Source of the DNA: Pseudomonas capsici
Lineage (GTDB): Bacteria; Pseudomonadota; Gammaproteobacteria; Pseudomonadales; Pseudomonadaceae
NCBI RefSeq assembly: GCF_017165765.1
Contig: NZ_JAFGZD010000007.1
Location: 1 to 64,000, forward strand
Direction: 5' to 3'
DNA: 64,000 nucleotides
Positions 1 to 13,304 of the stretch are shown here, piece after piece. The position numbers and the translations under genes were made by a program. The notes beneath the pieces are model-generated. The model did no database searches, was not told the DNA's origin, and worked only from the letters and a program-made list of their open reading frames with translations. Each line of letters opens with the position of its first letter. Within the stretch, counting starts at the first letter, position 1.

Positions 1-77
1 GTTTGAGCCTTGTGTCAATCTATGTTCATGCGTGTCAAACTTTATTGTTTTGTGTCAATCTTTATTGTTGAAAACCA
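1..77 (-). mobile_element. Probable end of a Tn7-like transposon at attTn7
   Basis: Reading away from glmS on the minus strand, three 20-base units follow each other exactly: CAACAATAAAGATTGACACA (70-51), AAACAATAAAGTTTGACACG (50-31) and CATGAACATAGATTGACACA (30-11). Their form, an ACAATAAAG core at about 20-bp spacing, resembles the overlapping TnsB-binding sites at the right end of Tn7. They begin about 30 bp past the glmS stop codon, and Tn7 inserts about 25 bp past that stop with its right end towards glmS. The tip of the element may be near base 77 (TGGTTTTCAAC), but the usual TGT tip is not obvious. Any transposase genes would lie off the left edge. The repeats are seen; the transposon call is inferred. 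Confidence 0.62.
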
Positions 78-101
78 CTGAAACTCACCCCTGTGGATAA
101 C

Positions 102-1937
102 TCACTCCACAGTCACAGACTTCGCCAGATTCCGCGGCTGGTCGACGTCCGTCCCTTTCAACACCGCCACGTAGTACGACAGCAGTTGCAGCGGGATGGT
201 GTAGAGAATCGGTGCAAGCACATCGATGATGTGCGGCATGGCAATCACGTGGGTGCCTTCGCCGTTGGTCATACCGGCTTGTTCATCAGCGAATACCACC
301 AGCTCACCGCCGCGTGCGCGGACTTCCTGGAGGTTGGATTTGAGTTTTTCCAGCAGTTCGTTGTTCGGTGCAACGGTGACCACCGGCATGTCGTTATCCA
401 CAAGCGCCAGCGGGCCGTGCTTGAGTTCGCCGGCCGGGTAGGCTTCGGCGTGGATGTACGAGATTTCCTTGAGCTTGAGGGCTCCTTCCATCGCTACCGG
501 GAATTGCGCGCCACGGCCCAGGAACAGGGTGTGGTGTTTCTCGGCGAACAGCTCGGCGACTTTCTCGACGGTGCTGTCCATGGCCAGCGCTTCGCCCAGA
601 CGGGTCGGCAGGCGACGCAGTTCCTCGACCAGTTCGGCTTCGACGCCACTCTCCAGCGTGCCTTTGACCTGGCCCAACGACAGGGTCAGCAACAGCAGGG
701 CAACCAGTTGGGTGGTGAAGGCCTTGGTGGATGCCACGCCGATTTCAGGACCGGCCTGGGTCAGCAGGGTCAGATCCGATTCGCGCACCAGGGAACTGAT
801 GCCGACGTTGCAGATGGCCAGACTGGCCAGGAAGCCCAGTTCCTTGGCGTTGCGCAGTGCGGCCAGGGTGTCGGCGGTTTCGCCGGACTGAGAGATGGAA
901 ACGAACAGGGTGTCCGGCTGGACCACAACCTTGCGATAGCGGAACTCACTGGCCACTTCGACCTGACAAGGAATGCCGGCCAGACCTTCCAGCCAGTAAC
1001 GCGCAACCATACCGGCGTGGTAGCTGGTGCCGCAGGCCACGATCTGAACATTGCGAACCTTGGCAAACAGTTCGGCAGCTTGTGGACCAAAGGCATGGAC
1101 CAGAACTTGTTGCTGACCCAGACGACCTTCCAGCGTGCGCTGCACAACCTTGGGCTGCTCGTGGATTTCCTTGAGCATGAAGTGACGGTATTCGCCTTTG
1201 TCGGCGGCTTCGGCACCTTCGTGGTATTGCACGGTTTCGCGAACCACCGGCAGACCATCCACAGACCAGATCTGTACGCTGTCGCGACGGATCTCGGCGA
1301 TATCGCCTTCTTCCAGGTACATGAAGCGGTCGGTCACCTGACGCAGTGCCAACTGGTCCGATGCCAGGAAGTTTTCACCAAGACCCAGACCAATCACCAA
1401 TGGGCTGCCACTGCGTGCGGCCAGCAGACGATCCGGTTGGTTGGCGCTGATGACTGCCAGGCCGTAGGCACCGTGCAGTTCCTTGACCGCTGCTTTCAGA
1501 GCGGTGGCCAGATCCGGAGTGTCCTTGAGCTGATGGTGCAGCAGGTGAACGATGACTTCGGTGTCGGTATCGGAAACGAACACGTAGCCGAGGCCCTTGA
1601 GGCGCTCGCGCAGGGCTTCGTGGTTTTCGATGATGCCGTTGTGGACAACTGCCAGCTCATCGGCCGAAAAGTGCGGGTGTGCATTGCGCTCGCATGGTGC
1701 GCCGTGGGTGGCCCAACGGGTGTGAGCGATACCCAGGCGACCGGCCAGAGGCTCGCCTGCCAACGCCTGCTCAAGCTCGCTGACCTTGCCCGAACGACGA
1801 CGGCGCTCAAGGCTGCCTTCATTGCTGAAAACCGCTACACCGGCGCTGTCATAGCCCCGGTATTCAAGACGCTTGAGCCCTTCCAGCAGAATGGCTGTGA
1901 TACTACGTTCAGCAACGGCGCCGACAATTCCACACAT
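102..1937 (-). CDS. glmS: Glucosamine-6-phosphate synthase (glutamine-hydrolysing)
   Basis: This enzyme makes glucosamine-6-phosphate from fructose-6-phosphate and glutamine, the first step towards UDP-GlcNAc for peptidoglycan and LPS. The 611-residue protein has the family's usual length. It starts MCGIVGAV, so Cys2 becomes the N-terminal nucleophile of the glutaminase domain (about 1-240). Two SIS sugar-isomerase domains follow, with ACGTSYHAG near 300 and [11 protein letters not shown] near 350. The C-terminus ends [13 protein letters not shown], the conserved tail over which TnsD recognises attTn7. It lies 9 bp after glmR on the same strand, so the two are probably co-transcribed. The Tn7-like end lies just past its stop. 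The call is near certain. Confidence 0.98.
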   Translation of the reverse strand: MCGIVGAVAERSITAILLEGLKRLEYRGYDSAGVAVFSNEGSLERRRRSGKVSELEQALAGEPLAGRLGIAHTRWATHGAPCERNAHPHFSADELAVVHNGIIENHEALRERLKGLGYVFVSDTDTEVIVHLLHHQLKDTPDLATALKAAVKELHGAYGLAVISANQPDRLLAARSGSPLVIGLGLGENFLASDQLALRQVTDRFMYLEEGDIAEIRRDSVQIWSVDGLPVVRETVQYHEGAEAADKGEYRHFMLKEIHEQPKVVQRTLEGRLGQQQVLVHAFGPQAAELFAKVRNVQIVACGTSYHAGMVARYWLEGLAGIPCQVEVASEFRYRKVVVQPDTLFVSISQSGETADTLAALRNAKELGFLASLAICNVGISSLVRESDLTLLTQAGPEIGVASTKAFTTQLVALLLLTLSLGQVKGTLESGVEAELVEELRRLPTRLGEALAMDSTVEKVAELFAEKHHTLFLGRGAQFPVAMEGALKLKEISYIHAEAYPAGELKHGPLALVDNDMPVVTVAPNNELLEKLKSNLQEVRARGGELVVFADEQAGMTNGEGTHVIAMPHIIDVLAPILYTIPLQLLSYYVAVLKGTDVDQPRNLAKSVTVE

Positions 1938-1946
1938 GGTTCTCTC

Positions 1947-2714
1947 CTAGCTGACAGCGGCACAAATCAGGGTAATGCCGCGGGCTTTTATCTGTTCGCG
2001 TGCCTCATCGGGCAGGCGCTCATCTGTGATAAGGGTATGGATACTGCTCCAGGGCAGTTCCAGGTTGGGAATCTTGCGACCGACTTTATCGGCTTCGACC
2101 ATGACCACCACTTCCCGGGCGACTTCAGCCATGACCCGGCTCAGGCCCAGCAACTCATTGAAGGTCGTGGTACCACGAATCAGATCGATGCCGTCGGCAC
2201 CGATGAACAACTGATCGAAGTCGTAGGAGCGCAGAACCTGCTCGGCCACCTGTCCCTGGAAGGATTCGGAGTGCGGGTCCCAGGTTCCACCGGTCATCAG
2301 CAGCACCGGCTCATGTTCAAGCTCGGCCAGAGCCCGCGCCACATGCAGGGAGTTGGTCATTACCACCAGGCCCGGCTGCGCGCCCAGCTCGGGAATCAGC
2401 GCAGCGGTGGTGCTGCCACTGTCCACAATGATGCGGGCATGTTCGCGAATTCGCGTCACTGCCGCCCGGGCAATGGCCTGCTTGTATCGGGAAACGGGCT
2501 GGCTGCTTTCGGCAATCAGTTCGTGAGGCAAGGTGACTGCACCACCGTAACGGCGTAGCAGCAAGCCATTGCTTTCGAGAGCGGCCAGATCCTTTCGAAT
2601 CGTAACTTCCGAAGTTTCAAAGCGCTGGGCCAGATCATCGACACTGACTTCGCCCTGCTCATTGAGCAAGGTGAGGATATTGTGGCGACGTTGAGGCGTA
2701 TTACGTTTCGACAT
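1947..2714 (-). CDS. glmR: DeoR-family transcriptional regulator next to glmS
   Basis: This is a 255-residue DeoR-type regulator. An N-terminal winged helix (about 1-60; SVDDLAQRFETSEVTIRKDL is the recognition part) precedes a sugar-phosphate-sensing isomerase-like domain with DSGSTTAAL near 98 and GADGIDLIRG near 172. The same gene sits between glmU and glmS in other pseudomonads, where it is called GlmR and linked to control of amino-sugar synthesis and envelope-related phenotypes. Its stop is 9 bp before the glmS start, which supports an operon. A sugar-phosphate effector is typical of the family, but the actual ligand cannot be read from sequence. Confidence 0.87.
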   Translation of the reverse strand: MSKRNTPQRRHNILTLLNEQGEVSVDDLAQRFETSEVTIRKDLAALESNGLLLRRYGGAVTLPHELIAESSQPVSRYKQAIARAAVTRIREHARIIVDSGSTTAALIPELGAQPGLVVMTNSLHVARALAELEHEPVLLMTGGTWDPHSESFQGQVAEQVLRSYDFDQLFIGADGIDLIRGTTTFNELLGLSRVMAEVAREVVVMVEADKVGRKIPNLELPWSSIHTLITDERLPDEAREQIKARGITLICAAVS

Positions 2715-2784
2715 TTTGGCTTTAAGTTTCGATTCAAAAGATAACGAAAGAAATAAAACCTCATTATCGAAACAGGGTCAAGCT

Positions 2785-2839
2785 GTGGGAGCGAATTGAT
2801 TCGCGAATGGAGCTATTTTCACGAATGAATCGCTCCCAC
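2785..2839. repeat. REP-like palindromic element
   Basis: An imperfect inverted repeat opens with GTGGGAGCGAATTGATTCGC and closes with GAATGAATCGCTCCCAC, in the 142-bp gap between glmU and glmR. It belongs to the same family as the element after lpxL (34484-34527), with a shared GGGAGCG(A/C)ATT core. Such elements are common extragenic repeats in Pseudomonas. Confidence 0.75.
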
Positions 2840-2856
2840 GGGGCCTGTGGATAACC

Positions 2857-4224
2857 TCAGGATTTCTTGACCTTTACCGGACGCTTCCAGCCTTCGATAT
2901 TGCGCTGGCGTGCGCGAGCGACGCCCAACTGTTCGGCAGGAATGTTCTGAGTGATGGTAGAACCCGCTGCAGTGGTGGCTCCTGAAGAGATATCCACAGG
3001 TGCAACCAGCGAGTTGTTGGAACCGATGAATACATCCTCACCCAGAATGGTCTTGTGCTTGTTGGCACCATCGTAGTTGCAGGTGATGGTCCCGGCACCG
3101 ATATTGGAGCGCGCACCGATTTCGGCATCGCCCAGATAAGCCAGGTGTCCGGCTTTTGCGCCATCGCCAAGGTGAGCATTCTTGAGTTCCACAAAGTTAC
3201 CCACATGGGCCTTGGCACCCAGGACACTGCCAGGACGCAGGCGAGCGAATGGGCCGGCATCGCTGCCCTCGCCCAGAATTGCGCCTTCGATATGGCTGTT
3301 GGCCTTGAGCACGACGCCTTTGCGCAGGGTGCTGTCCTTGATGACGCAATTAGGGCCGATGACCACGTCATCTTCAATGATCACGCGACCTTCAAGAATC
3401 ACGTTGATATCGATCAGCACATCACGGCCAACCGTCACCTCGCCGCGCACGTCGAAACGCGACGGGTCACGCAAAGTCACGCCGGCAGCCATCAGACGAC
3501 GGGCCTCACGCAACTGGTAATGACGCTCCAGCTCCGCCAATTGCTTGCGGTCATTGGCGCCCTGCACTTCCATCGCATCGTGAGGCTGTTCGGTGGCAAC
3601 CACCAGACCATCACTGACGGCCATGGCGATGACATCCGTCAGGTAATACTCGCCCTGAGCGTTGTTGTTGGACAGACGCCCGAGCCAGTCGGCCAGACGC
3701 TTGCCGGGTACTGCAAGAATGCCGGTATTGCCTTCGTTGATAGCCTTCTGGGCTTCGCTGGCATCCTTGTGCTCGACAATGGCACAGACCCGGTTCTCTG
3801 CGTCACGAACGATGCGGCCATAGCCAGTCGGATCGTCCAGCGTCACAGTCAGCAGGCCCAACTGCTCCGGGGTGACCAGAGCCAGCAGACGCTGCAGGGT
3901 CTGAACCTCGATCAGCGGTACATCGCCGTACAGAATCAGCACGGTATCAGCGCTCAGTTGCGGTACTGCTTGGGCAACTGCGTGGCCTGTCCCCAGTTGC
4001 TTGTCCTGCATGACGAAATTCAGGTCATCCGCTGCCAAACGCTCGCGTACGGCATCTGCACCATGACCGATCACCACATGAATGCCATTTGGGGATAACT
4101 GCCGTGCGCTGTGGATAACATGACCAAGCATGGAGTTACCTGCAACAGGGTGCAGGACTTTAGGCAAGGCCGAACGCATGCGGGTACCTTGGCCAGCGGC
4201 AAGAATAACGATATCGAGAGACAT
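2857..4224 (-). CDS. glmU: Bifunctional GlmU: GlcN-1-P acetyltransferase / GlcNAc-1-P uridyltransferase
   Basis: This bifunctional enzyme makes UDP-GlcNAc from glucosamine-1-phosphate in two steps in the cytoplasm. The N-terminal pyrophosphorylase domain shows [15 protein letters not shown] (about 8-22). The C-terminal half (from about 250) is a left-handed beta-helix of hexapeptide repeats ending with [14 protein letters not shown] and [11 protein letters not shown]. The start at 4224 ([11 protein letters not shown]) gives 455 residues, the family's usual length. The reading frame extends 29 codons further upstream into the atp terminator, so the longer version is rejected. It lies between atpC and glmR, with a terminator upstream and a REP element downstream. 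A DnaA box at 4110-4118 falls inside its 5' part. Confidence 0.97.
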   Translation of the reverse strand: MSLDIVILAAGQGTRMRSALPKVLHPVAGNSMLGHVIHSARQLSPNGIHVVIGHGADAVRERLAADDLNFVMQDKQLGTGHAVAQAVPQLSADTVLILYGDVPLIEVQTLQRLLALVTPEQLGLLTVTLDDPTGYGRIVRDAENRVCAIVEHKDASEAQKAINEGNTGILAVPGKRLADWLGRLSNNNAQGEYYLTDVIAMAVSDGLVVATEQPHDAMEVQGANDRKQLAELERHYQLREARRLMAAGVTLRDPSRFDVRGEVTVGRDVLIDINVILEGRVIIEDDVVIGPNCVIKDSTLRKGVVLKANSHIEGAILGEGSDAGPFARLRPGSVLGAKAHVGNFVELKNAHLGDGAKAGHLAYLGDAEIGARSNIGAGTITCNYDGANKHKTILGEDVFIGSNNSLVAPVDISSGATTAAGSTITQNIPAEQLGVARARQRNIEGWKRPVKVKKS

Positions 4225-4279
4225 GAGGACTACCAACTGAGCGGTAACCAGCCCGGAGCGGACTGATTCGGAAAAAAGA

Positions 4280-4305
4280 AAAAGGGTAGCCGAGGCTACC
4301 CTTTT
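4280..4305 (-). terminator. Intrinsic terminator of the atp operon
   Basis: A hairpin AAAAGGGTAGCC / GGCTACCCTTTT lies 29 bp past the atpC stop. On the minus strand it is followed by a T-rich run. Confidence 0.9.
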
Positions 4306-4333
4306 ACTCAATCGCGCATTGAAGACAGCGGGG

Positions 4334-4759
4334 TTAGCCGCCGAACTTCTTGCGAATTTGCTGAACGGTGCGCAGCTGAGCTGCTGCCTCGGCCAGACGA
4401 GCAGTCGCAGATCCGTAATCGAAGTCCGCGCCTTTTTCGTTCAGGGCCTTCTCGGCAGCCTTGACGGCGGCCTGAGCAGAAGCTTCGTCCAGGTCGGCAG
4501 CACGTTGCACAGTATCGGCAAGCACCTTGACCATGTTCGGCTGAACCTCGAGGAAACCGCCGGAGATGTAGAACACCTCGGCTTCCCCACCCTGCTTGAT
4601 CAAGCGGATCGGGCCTGGGACCAGATTGGTGATCAGAGGCGCGTGGCCTGGAGCGATACCGAGATCACCCAGGTTGCCGTGCGCAATCACCATCTCGACC
4701 AGACCGGAGAAGATTTCCCCTTCCGCGCTGACGATGTCGCAATGGACTGTCATAGCCAT
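4334..4759 (-). CDS. atpC: ATP synthase F1 epsilon subunit
   Basis: This is the central-stalk subunit that couples rotation to catalysis and restrains ATP hydrolysis. Its 141 residues fit the family. The N-terminal beta-sandwich contains SAEGEIFSG and [14 protein letters not shown] (about 10-45), and the C-terminal helical part contains [17 protein letters not shown]. It is the last gene of the atp operon, 44 bp after atpD. That gap holds a GC-rich stem-loop, and an intrinsic terminator follows the gene. Confidence 0.97.
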   Translation of the reverse strand: MAMTVHCDIVSAEGEIFSGLVEMVIAHGNLGDLGIAPGHAPLITNLVPGPIRLIKQGGEAEVFYISGGFLEVQPNMVKVLADTVQRAADLDEASAQAAVKAAEKALNEKGADFDYGSATARLAEAAAQLRTVQQIRKKFGG

Positions 4760-4780
4760 TTGCTTGCCTCAACCTAATTA

Positions 4781-4798
4781 GCGCCCGTTTCCGGGCGC
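4781..4798 (-). other. Intercistronic stem-loop between atpD and atpC
   Basis: GCGCCCG and CGGGCGC form a perfect seven-pair stem with a four-base loop. No T-run follows. It may protect or punctuate the mRNA rather than terminate it. Confidence 0.5.
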
Positions 4799-4803
4799 CG
4801 GGA

Positions 4804-6192
<1,389 letters not shown>

Positions 6193-6207
6193 CTAATATT
6201 TGAACCG

Positions 6208-7068
6208 TTAAACCGCGGCAGCGCCGCCGACGATTTCCGAGATCTCTTGGGTGATCGCTGCCTGACGCGCCTTGTTGTAGATCAGCTGCAAATCGCTGAT
6301 CAAATCACCGGCGTTGTCTGTGGCGTTCTTCATCGCGATCATCCGCGCAGCTTGTTCAGCAGCGTTGTTCTCGACCACCGCCTGGTACACCTGCGACTCA
6401 ACGTAGCGAACCATCAAGCCGTCGAGCAGCTCTTTGGCATCGGGTTCGTAGAGATAGTCCCAGTGGTGCTTGAGTTTCTGATCCGGGGTTGCCACCAGCG
6501 GAATCAATTGCTCCACCGTTGGCTGCTGGGTCATGGTGTTGATGAACTTGTTGGATACCACGGACAGGCGATCGATTCGACCATCCAGGTAGGCATCCAG
6601 CATCACCTTGACGCTGCCGATCAGATCATTGATCGACGGCTCTTCGCCCAGGTGGCTGATCGCAGCGACGACATTACCGCCGAAGTTGCGGAAAAATGCC
6701 GCACCTTTGCTGCCGACCACGCACAGATCGATCTCTACGCCGTTTTCACGGTTTACCGCCATGTCCTTGACCAAAGCCTTGAACAGGTTGGTGTTCAGGC
6801 CACCGCACAAACCACGGTCACTGCTCACTACGACATAACCGACACGCTTTACTTCGCGATCGATCATGAACGGGTGGCGATACTCCGGGTTGGCGTTGGC
6901 AAGATGACCAATCACCTGGCGGATGCGCTCCGCGTAAGGACGGCTAGCAGCCATGCGCGCTTGAGCCTTGCGCATTTTGCTGACCGCCACTTTTTCCATG
7001 GCGCTGGTGATCTTTTGCGTGCTTTTGATGCTCGCAATCTTGCTGCGAATCTCTTTTGCGCCTGCCAT
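6208..7068 (-). CDS. atpG: ATP synthase F1 gamma subunit
   Basis: This is the rotor shaft inside the alpha3beta3 hexamer. The 286-residue protein starts [20 protein letters not shown], the N-terminal long helix, and ends with the paired C-terminal helix [15 protein letters not shown]. The central Rossmann-like part has [13 protein letters not shown] near 78. It follows atpA after 50 bp, a gap holding a GC-rich stem-loop, and precedes atpD. Confidence 0.98.
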   Translation of the reverse strand: MAGAKEIRSKIASIKSTQKITSAMEKVAVSKMRKAQARMAASRPYAERIRQVIGHLANANPEYRHPFMIDREVKRVGYVVVSSDRGLCGGLNTNLFKALVKDMAVNRENGVEIDLCVVGSKGAAFFRNFGGNVVAAISHLGEEPSINDLIGSVKVMLDAYLDGRIDRLSVVSNKFINTMTQQPTVEQLIPLVATPDQKLKHHWDYLYEPDAKELLDGLMVRYVESQVYQAVVENNAAEQAARMIAMKNATDNAGDLISDLQLIYNKARQAAITQEISEIVGGAAAV

Positions 7069-7089
7069 GTAACACCTATCAGGTTAGCA

Positions 7090-7113
7090 AGCGGGAACCT
7101 CTCGGCTCCCGCT
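7090..7113 (-). other. Intercistronic stem-loop between atpA and atpG
   Basis: AGCGGGA and TCCCGCT pair around a ten-base loop between the atpA stop and the atpG start. No T-run follows. It may act in mRNA processing or stability. Confidence 0.45.
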
Positions 7114-7118
7114 GCGGC

Positions 7119-8663
7119 TTACCAGGTTTGGGTGGCCTTGAACTTCTCGATACCGGCTTTGAGGCCAGAATCGATTTCGTCATTGAAGTCACCCTTCACG
7201 TTGATCTTCGCCATCAAGTCGGCGTGATCGCGGTTGAAGTAAGCAATCAGAGCCTGCTCGAAGCTGCCGATTTTTGGAATCTCGATGTCCACCAGGAAGC
7301 CACGTTCAGCGGCATACAGGGACAACGACATATCAGCGATGGACATCGGCGCGTATTGCTTCTGCTTCATCAGCTCGGTAACGCGCTGACCATGCTCAAG
7401 CTGCTTGCGGGTCGCTTCGTCCAGGTCAGAAGCGAACTGGGCGAATGCTGCCAGTTCACGGTACTGAGCCAGAGCGGTACGGATACCACCGGAAAGCTTC
7501 TTGATGATCTTGGTCTGAGCGGCACCACCTACACGGGATACCGAAACACCGGCGTTCACAGCCGGACGGATGCCGGAGTTGAACATGGCCGATTCCAGGA
7601 AGATCTGACCGTCGGTGATGGAAATCACGTTGGTCGGAACGAACGCGGAAACGTCGCCAGCCTGGGTTTCGATGATCGGCAGTGCAGTCAGGGAACCGGT
7701 TTTGCCGGTCACTGCGCCGTTGGTGAACTTCTCTACGTACTCTTCGGAAACACGCGATGCGCGCTCCAGCAGACGGGAGTGGAGATAGAACACGTCACCT
7801 GGGTAGGCTTCACGTCCTGGTGGACGGCGCAGCAGCAGGGAAATCTGGCGGTAAGCCACTGCTTGCTTGGACAGATCGTCATAAACGATCAGCGCGTCTT
7901 CACCGCGGTCGCGGAAGTACTCGCCCATGGTGCAACCCGAGTACGGTGCAAGGAATTGCAGCGCAGCGGATTCGGAAGCACTTGCAGCAACGATGATGGT
8001 GTTAGCCAGTGCACCGTTTTCTTCGAGCTTGCGAACAACGTTGGCGATGGTCGATTGCTTCTGACCAACTGCAACGTAGACGCAGAAGATGCCGCTGTTT
8101 TTCTGGTTGATGATCGCGTCGATCGCCATGGCGGTTTTACCGATCTGGCGGTCACCGATGATCAGCTCACGCTGGCCACGGCCGACTGGGATCATTGCGT
8201 CGACGGCCTTGTAGCCAGTTTGTACTGGCTGGTCGACCGACTTACGCCAGATCACGCCTGGAGCAACTTTCTCGACCGCATCGGTCTCGGTGTTGTTCAG
8301 CGGACCTTTACCGTCAACAGGGTTGCCCAGTGCGTCGACAACGCGACCCAGCAGTTCCTTGCCAACCGGAACTTCGAGGATGCGGCCGGTGCACTTGGCG
8401 CTCATGCCTTCAGCCAGAGTCGTGTAGGCACCCAGTACAACGGCACCGACAGAGTCTTGCTCAAGGTTCAGCGCCATACCGTAGACGCCGCCCGGAAACT
8501 CGATCATTTCGCCGTACATTACGTCGGCAAGACCGTGAATCCGCACGATACCGTCAGACACGCTGACGACTGTGCCTTCGTTGCGGGCTTGAGAGGTTAC
8601 ATCGAGCTTCTCGATGCGACCCTTGATGATTTCACTTATTTCGGAAGGATTGAGTTGCTGCAT
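7119..8663 (-). CDS. atpA: ATP synthase F1 alpha subunit
   Basis: This is the non-catalytic nucleotide-binding subunit of the F1 hexamer. The 514-residue protein starts [17 protein letters not shown]. It has Walker A GDRQIGKT near 170, [13 protein letters not shown] near 268 (Walker B region) and the signature [14 protein letters not shown] near 365. It is in the middle of the atp operon, 21 bp after atpH. All key motifs are intact. Confidence 0.99.
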   Translation of the reverse strand: MQQLNPSEISEIIKGRIEKLDVTSQARNEGTVVSVSDGIVRIHGLADVMYGEMIEFPGGVYGMALNLEQDSVGAVVLGAYTTLAEGMSAKCTGRILEVPVGKELLGRVVDALGNPVDGKGPLNNTETDAVEKVAPGVIWRKSVDQPVQTGYKAVDAMIPVGRGQRELIIGDRQIGKTAMAIDAIINQKNSGIFCVYVAVGQKQSTIANVVRKLEENGALANTIIVAASASESAALQFLAPYSGCTMGEYFRDRGEDALIVYDDLSKQAVAYRQISLLLRRPPGREAYPGDVFYLHSRLLERASRVSEEYVEKFTNGAVTGKTGSLTALPIIETQAGDVSAFVPTNVISITDGQIFLESAMFNSGIRPAVNAGVSVSRVGGAAQTKIIKKLSGGIRTALAQYRELAAFAQFASDLDEATRKQLEHGQRVTELMKQKQYAPMSIADMSLSLYAAERGFLVDIEIPKIGSFEQALIAYFNRDHADLMAKINVKGDFNDEIDSGLKAGIEKFKATQTW

Positions 8664-8684
8664 TGCTCTGCTGCCCCTTCAAAC

Positions 8685-9221
8685 TCAAGATTTCAATGCT
8701 TCGGCTAGTTGCGCGATCTTGCCGCGAACTGAGCCATCGATAACCAGGTCGCCGGCGCGGATAACGACACCACCGATAAGGGTGGCATCCTCCGCAGCGT
8801 GCAGGCGCACTTCCCGGCCGAGCCGTGCACTGAGAACCTTGGCGAGTTTGTCTTGCTGTTCTTGGTTCAATGCAAAAGCACTGGTGACATCCACATCGAC
8901 CGATTTTTCCTGCTCGGCCTTGTACAGGTCGAACAGTTCGGCGATCTCCGGCAGAAGCGGGAGACGGTCGTTTTCAGCAACGACATGGATGAAATTCTGT
9001 GCCTTGGCATCGAACTTGTCGCCACACACTTCAATAAAAGTGGTGGCCTTTTGTGCGCTCGTCAGTCGCGGGGCCTTGAGCAGGCTCTGCATGGTGTCGT
9101 CTTGCGACACCGCAGCAGCCAGGCCGAGCATGGCTGACCAATTGGCCAGTTGCTGGTGGGCCTGCGCGTGCTCGAAGGCCGCCTTAGCGTAAGGTCGGGC
9201 CAACGTGGTCAGTTCTGCCAT
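8685..9221 (-). CDS. atpH: ATP synthase F1 delta subunit
   Basis: This is the stator subunit that ties the b-subunit stalk to the top of the alpha3beta3 head. The 178-residue protein opens [17 protein letters not shown], the typical delta-family start. It contains [22 protein letters not shown] near the C-terminus, which is the family signature. It lies 12 bp after atpF. Confidence 0.97.
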   Translation of the reverse strand: MAELTTLARPYAKAAFEHAQAHQQLANWSAMLGLAAAVSQDDTMQSLLKAPRLTSAQKATTFIEVCGDKFDAKAQNFIHVVAENDRLPLLPEIAELFDLYKAEQEKSVDVDVTSAFALNQEQQDKLAKVLSARLGREVRLHAAEDATLIGGVVIRAGDLVIDGSVRGKIAQLAEALKS

Positions 9222-9233
9222 GATCGCCCTCGC

Positions 9234-9704
9234 TTAAATTTCAGCTGCCAGTTTGTTAACCAGCTCCGCGTGCGCGTTTTGATCGATTGTGGCGCCCAGG
9301 ATCTTCTCGGCACCATTGACTGCCAGGCTGCCCAACTGGGCGCGCAGAGCGTCTTTGACACTGTTCAGTTCCTGCTCGATCTCGGCCTGAGCCTGAGCCT
9401 TCACACGGTCAGCTTCGACACGAGCCTGTTCACGGGCTTCGTCGACAATCTGAGTACCGCGTTTCTTGGCTTGCTCAATGATTTCGGCTGCTTGAGCTTT
9501 AGCTTCGCGCAGTTGTTGACCCACTTTGTCTTGGGCCAGCTCCAGGTCGCGAGCTGCTCGTGTAGCAGCGTCCAGTCCATCCGCGATCTTCTTCTGACGT
9601 TCGTGCAAAGCCGCGATGACCGGAGGCCACACGAACTTCATGCAGAACAGCACAAAGATGAAGAACGCAACGGACTGGCCAATCAGGGTTGCATTAATAT
9701 TCAC
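9234..9704 (-). CDS. atpF: ATP synthase Fo b subunit
   Basis: This subunit is the peripheral stalk of the synthase. The 156-residue protein has one N-terminal membrane segment (about 5-26; [20 protein letters not shown]). A long charged helix follows, rich in A, E, K, Q and R, and forms the dimeric stalk. It lies between atpE (57 bp upstream) and atpH. Confidence 0.97.
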   Translation of the reverse strand: MNINATLIGQSVAFFIFVLFCMKFVWPPVIAALHERQKKIADGLDAATRAARDLELAQDKVGQQLREAKAQAAEIIEQAKKRGTQIVDEAREQARVEADRVKAQAQAEIEQELNSVKDALRAQLGSLAVNGAEKILGATIDQNAHAELVNKLAAEI

Positions 9705-9761
9705 GCCAACACCTCGCTCGTTCGTTGTCCATCACACCAATCAACTCGAATATTCGAGCGA

Positions 9762-10034
<273 letters not shown>

Positions 10035-10123
10035 TTACGTCGTATTGGTTAGGTTTTCTTAGATTAAAGCGGTAAAGCAAAATCGTTTGTTACATCAGCC
10101 CTTGCGGTTTCCCGCTTGCGGCT

Positions 10124-10146
10124 CCCTCTCACCAATGGCGAGAGGG
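10124..10146 (-). other. Intercistronic stem-loop between atpB and atpE
   Basis: CCCTCTC and GAGAGGG pair around a nine-base loop in the 130-bp gap before atpE. In other bacteria the atpB-atpE gap affects translation of the highly expressed c subunit. A similar role here is inferred. Confidence 0.45.
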
Positions 10147-10172
10147 TCATCAGATACACCGGATGGCGAATC

Positions 10173-11466
<1,294 letters not shown>

Positions 11467-11542
11467 CGCAACTGCTCCTTGAATGTCGGTCGTCACAAGC
11501 AATAACTTGGCATAATTTGTGCCGACAAAATGCGCGCAGAGT

Positions 11543-11564
11543 ATAGGGGCGGTTAAGCCCCTAT
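11543..11564 (-). terminator. Stem-loop between parB and atpI
   Basis: ATAGGGGC and GCCCCTAT form a perfect eight-pair stem with a six-base loop, 48 bp past the parB stop. No clear T-run follows on the minus strand. It may be a weak terminator of the mnmG-parB operon or a leader hairpin of the atp mRNA. Confidence 0.4.
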
Positions 11565-11612
11565 TCAACCGTAAGGTAGTGATTTCCGACTATACGCTAC
11601 AGAGCAATTGTT

Positions 11613-12485
11613 TCAGCGAATGTGAGCGAGCACCCCTTGCAACTCGTCCAGCGAGTTGTAACGGATGACTAACTGCCCCTTTCCCTTCTGCCCATGACGA
11701 ATCTGGACTGCAGAGCCCAGCCGCTCGGCAAGACGCTGTTCCAGCCGACTGATATCGGGGTCTGTCTTCACCGCTTCCACAGGAGCCGGCTTGCCGCTGA
11801 GCCATTGCCTGACAAGGGCCTCGGTCTGACGCACCGTAAGACCACGTGCGACAACATGTCGCGCACCTTCGACCTGCCTTTCTTCGGGCAAACCGAGCAA
11901 TGCACGTGCATGACCCATTTCCAGATCACCATGGGACAGCATGGTCTTGATCACGTCAGGCAAGGCGATCAGACGCAACAGGTTGGCCACGCTGACGCGC
12001 GACTTGCCCACTGCATCGGCGACCTGTTGCTGGGTCAGCTGGAATTCCTGCTGCAACCGCTGCAACGCCAGCGCTTCTTCGATGGGGTTGAGATCTTCGC
12101 GCTGGATGTTCTCGATCAGCGCCATGGCGATGGCGTTTTCGTCCGAGACTTCGCGGACCATGGCCGGAATCGTCTCTACGCCTGCCTGCTGGCTCGCACG
12201 CCAGCGACGCTCACCGGCAATGATTTCATAGCGGTTGTCGCCGATCGGACGAATCACGATCGGTTGCATGACGCCCTGTGACTTGATCGACAGGGCAAGT
12301 TCTTCCAGTGCCTGGGGATCCATATCGCGACGCGGCTGGTACTTGCCACGCTGGATAAGATCCAGAGGCACGTGCTGCAGCTCGCGCTGATCGATCTTGA
12401 CGGCCTGTTCTTCCAGCGAACTGACGGTTGGACTGCTCAGAAGTGCGTCCAACCCACGTCCGAGACCTCGTTTCTTGACGGCCAT
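11613..12485 (-). CDS. parB: Chromosome partitioning protein ParB
   Basis: This CTP-dependent clamp loads at parS sites and helps segregate the origin region. The 290-residue protein has an N-terminal ParA-contact segment (KKRGLGRGLDALLS). The CTP-binding ParB/Srx domain contains GERRWR near 92 and ENIQREDLNPIEEA near 123. A helix-turn-helix (LTQQQVADAVGKSRVSVANLLRL, about 148-170) and a dimerisation tail follow. It lies 9 bp after parA. Two matching parS sites lie 11-13 kb away in recF. Confidence 0.98.
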   Translation of the reverse strand: MAVKKRGLGRGLDALLSSPTVSSLEEQAVKIDQRELQHVPLDLIQRGKYQPRRDMDPQALEELALSIKSQGVMQPIVIRPIGDNRYEIIAGERRWRASQQAGVETIPAMVREVSDENAIAMALIENIQREDLNPIEEALALQRLQQEFQLTQQQVADAVGKSRVSVANLLRLIALPDVIKTMLSHGDLEMGHARALLGLPEERQVEGARHVVARGLTVRQTEALVRQWLSGKPAPVEAVKTDPDISRLEQRLAERLGSAVQIRHGQKGKGQLVIRYNSLDELQGVLAHIR

Positions 12486-12494
12486 GGGAATTCC

Positions 12495-13286
12495 TTAGGT
12501 TGGCTGAGCGGCTTTCGAGCTGCGACGTTGACGACGTACCAGTTCACCTGCAAGCGCCAGGTAAGCCAGAGCACCGCGGGAGGTCTTGTCATAGGCCAGC
12601 ACCGGCATGCCGAAACTCGGCGCTTCTGCGAGCCTGATGTTGCGCGGGATAACCGTGTCGTAGAGCTGATCGCCGAAATGTTCCTTGAGCTGTGCGGAAA
12701 CATCGTTGATCAGGCTCAGACGCGGATCGTACATCGTGCGCAGCAACCCTTCGATTTTCAGTTGAGGGTTGAGCAGTTCTGCGATGCGCTTGATGTTATC
12801 CACAAGGTCGCTGAGACCTTCCAGCGCAAAGTACTCGCACTGCATGGGGATAATGACCCCATCGGAAGCTACCAGGGCATTGAGGGTCAGCATCGACAGC
12901 GACGGCGGGCAGTCGATGAGGATGTAATCGTAGTTTTCCCGGATCGGCGCAAGCGCATTGCGCAAGCGGCTTTCCTTCATCTGCATTTCCAACAACACCA
13001 CTTCGCCAGCCGTAAGGTCACGGTTGGCCGGCAGCAGTTGATAACCACCATGTTCGGAAAACTGTATCGCCTCGGCCAGATCGCATTCGCCGATCAGCAA
13101 GTCGTATACCGAGTTTTCCAGGGTGTGTTTATCCACACCGCTCCCCATGGTCGCGTTGCCCTGAGGGTCGAGATCGATCAACAGCACGCGGCGCTTGGTT
13201 GCAACCAGTGACGCTGCGAGGTTGATACAGGTGGTGGTTTTACCCACACCACCTTTCTGGTTCGCTATCGCGAATACCTTAGCCAT
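12495..13286 (-). CDS. parA: Chromosome partitioning ATPase ParA
   Basis: This is a Walker-type ATPase of the MinD/ParA family that moves ParB-parS complexes. The 263-residue protein starts MAKVFAIANQKGGVGKTTTC with the deviant Walker A KGGVGKTT at about 11-18. It continues with DLDPQGNATMGSG near 40 (Walker A-prime) and YILIDCPPSLS near 118 (Walker B). There is no N-terminal DNA-binding extension, so it is the chromosomal type. It lies in an operon with rsmG (18 bp upstream) and parB. DnaA boxes fall inside at 12796 and 13129. Confidence 0.98.
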   Translation of the reverse strand: MAKVFAIANQKGGVGKTTTCINLAASLVATKRRVLLIDLDPQGNATMGSGVDKHTLENSVYDLLIGECDLAEAIQFSEHGGYQLLPANRDLTAGEVVLLEMQMKESRLRNALAPIRENYDYILIDCPPSLSMLTLNALVASDGVIIPMQCEYFALEGLSDLVDNIKRIAELLNPQLKIEGLLRTMYDPRLSLINDVSAQLKEHFGDQLYDTVIPRNIRLAEAPSFGMPVLAYDKTSRGALAYLALAGELVRRQRRSSKAAQPT

Positions 13287-13304
13287 TCTTGCTTGTGTTC
13301 CCAG

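Noticed and set aside
93..2558. 821-codon plus-strand open frame across glmS/glmR
   Set aside because: It is antisense to two well-recognised genes, has the low-complexity Gln/Gly/His composition of a codon shadow and no family resemblance.
7056..8708. 550-codon plus-strand open frame across atpA
   Set aside because: It is antisense to atpA, with shadow composition.
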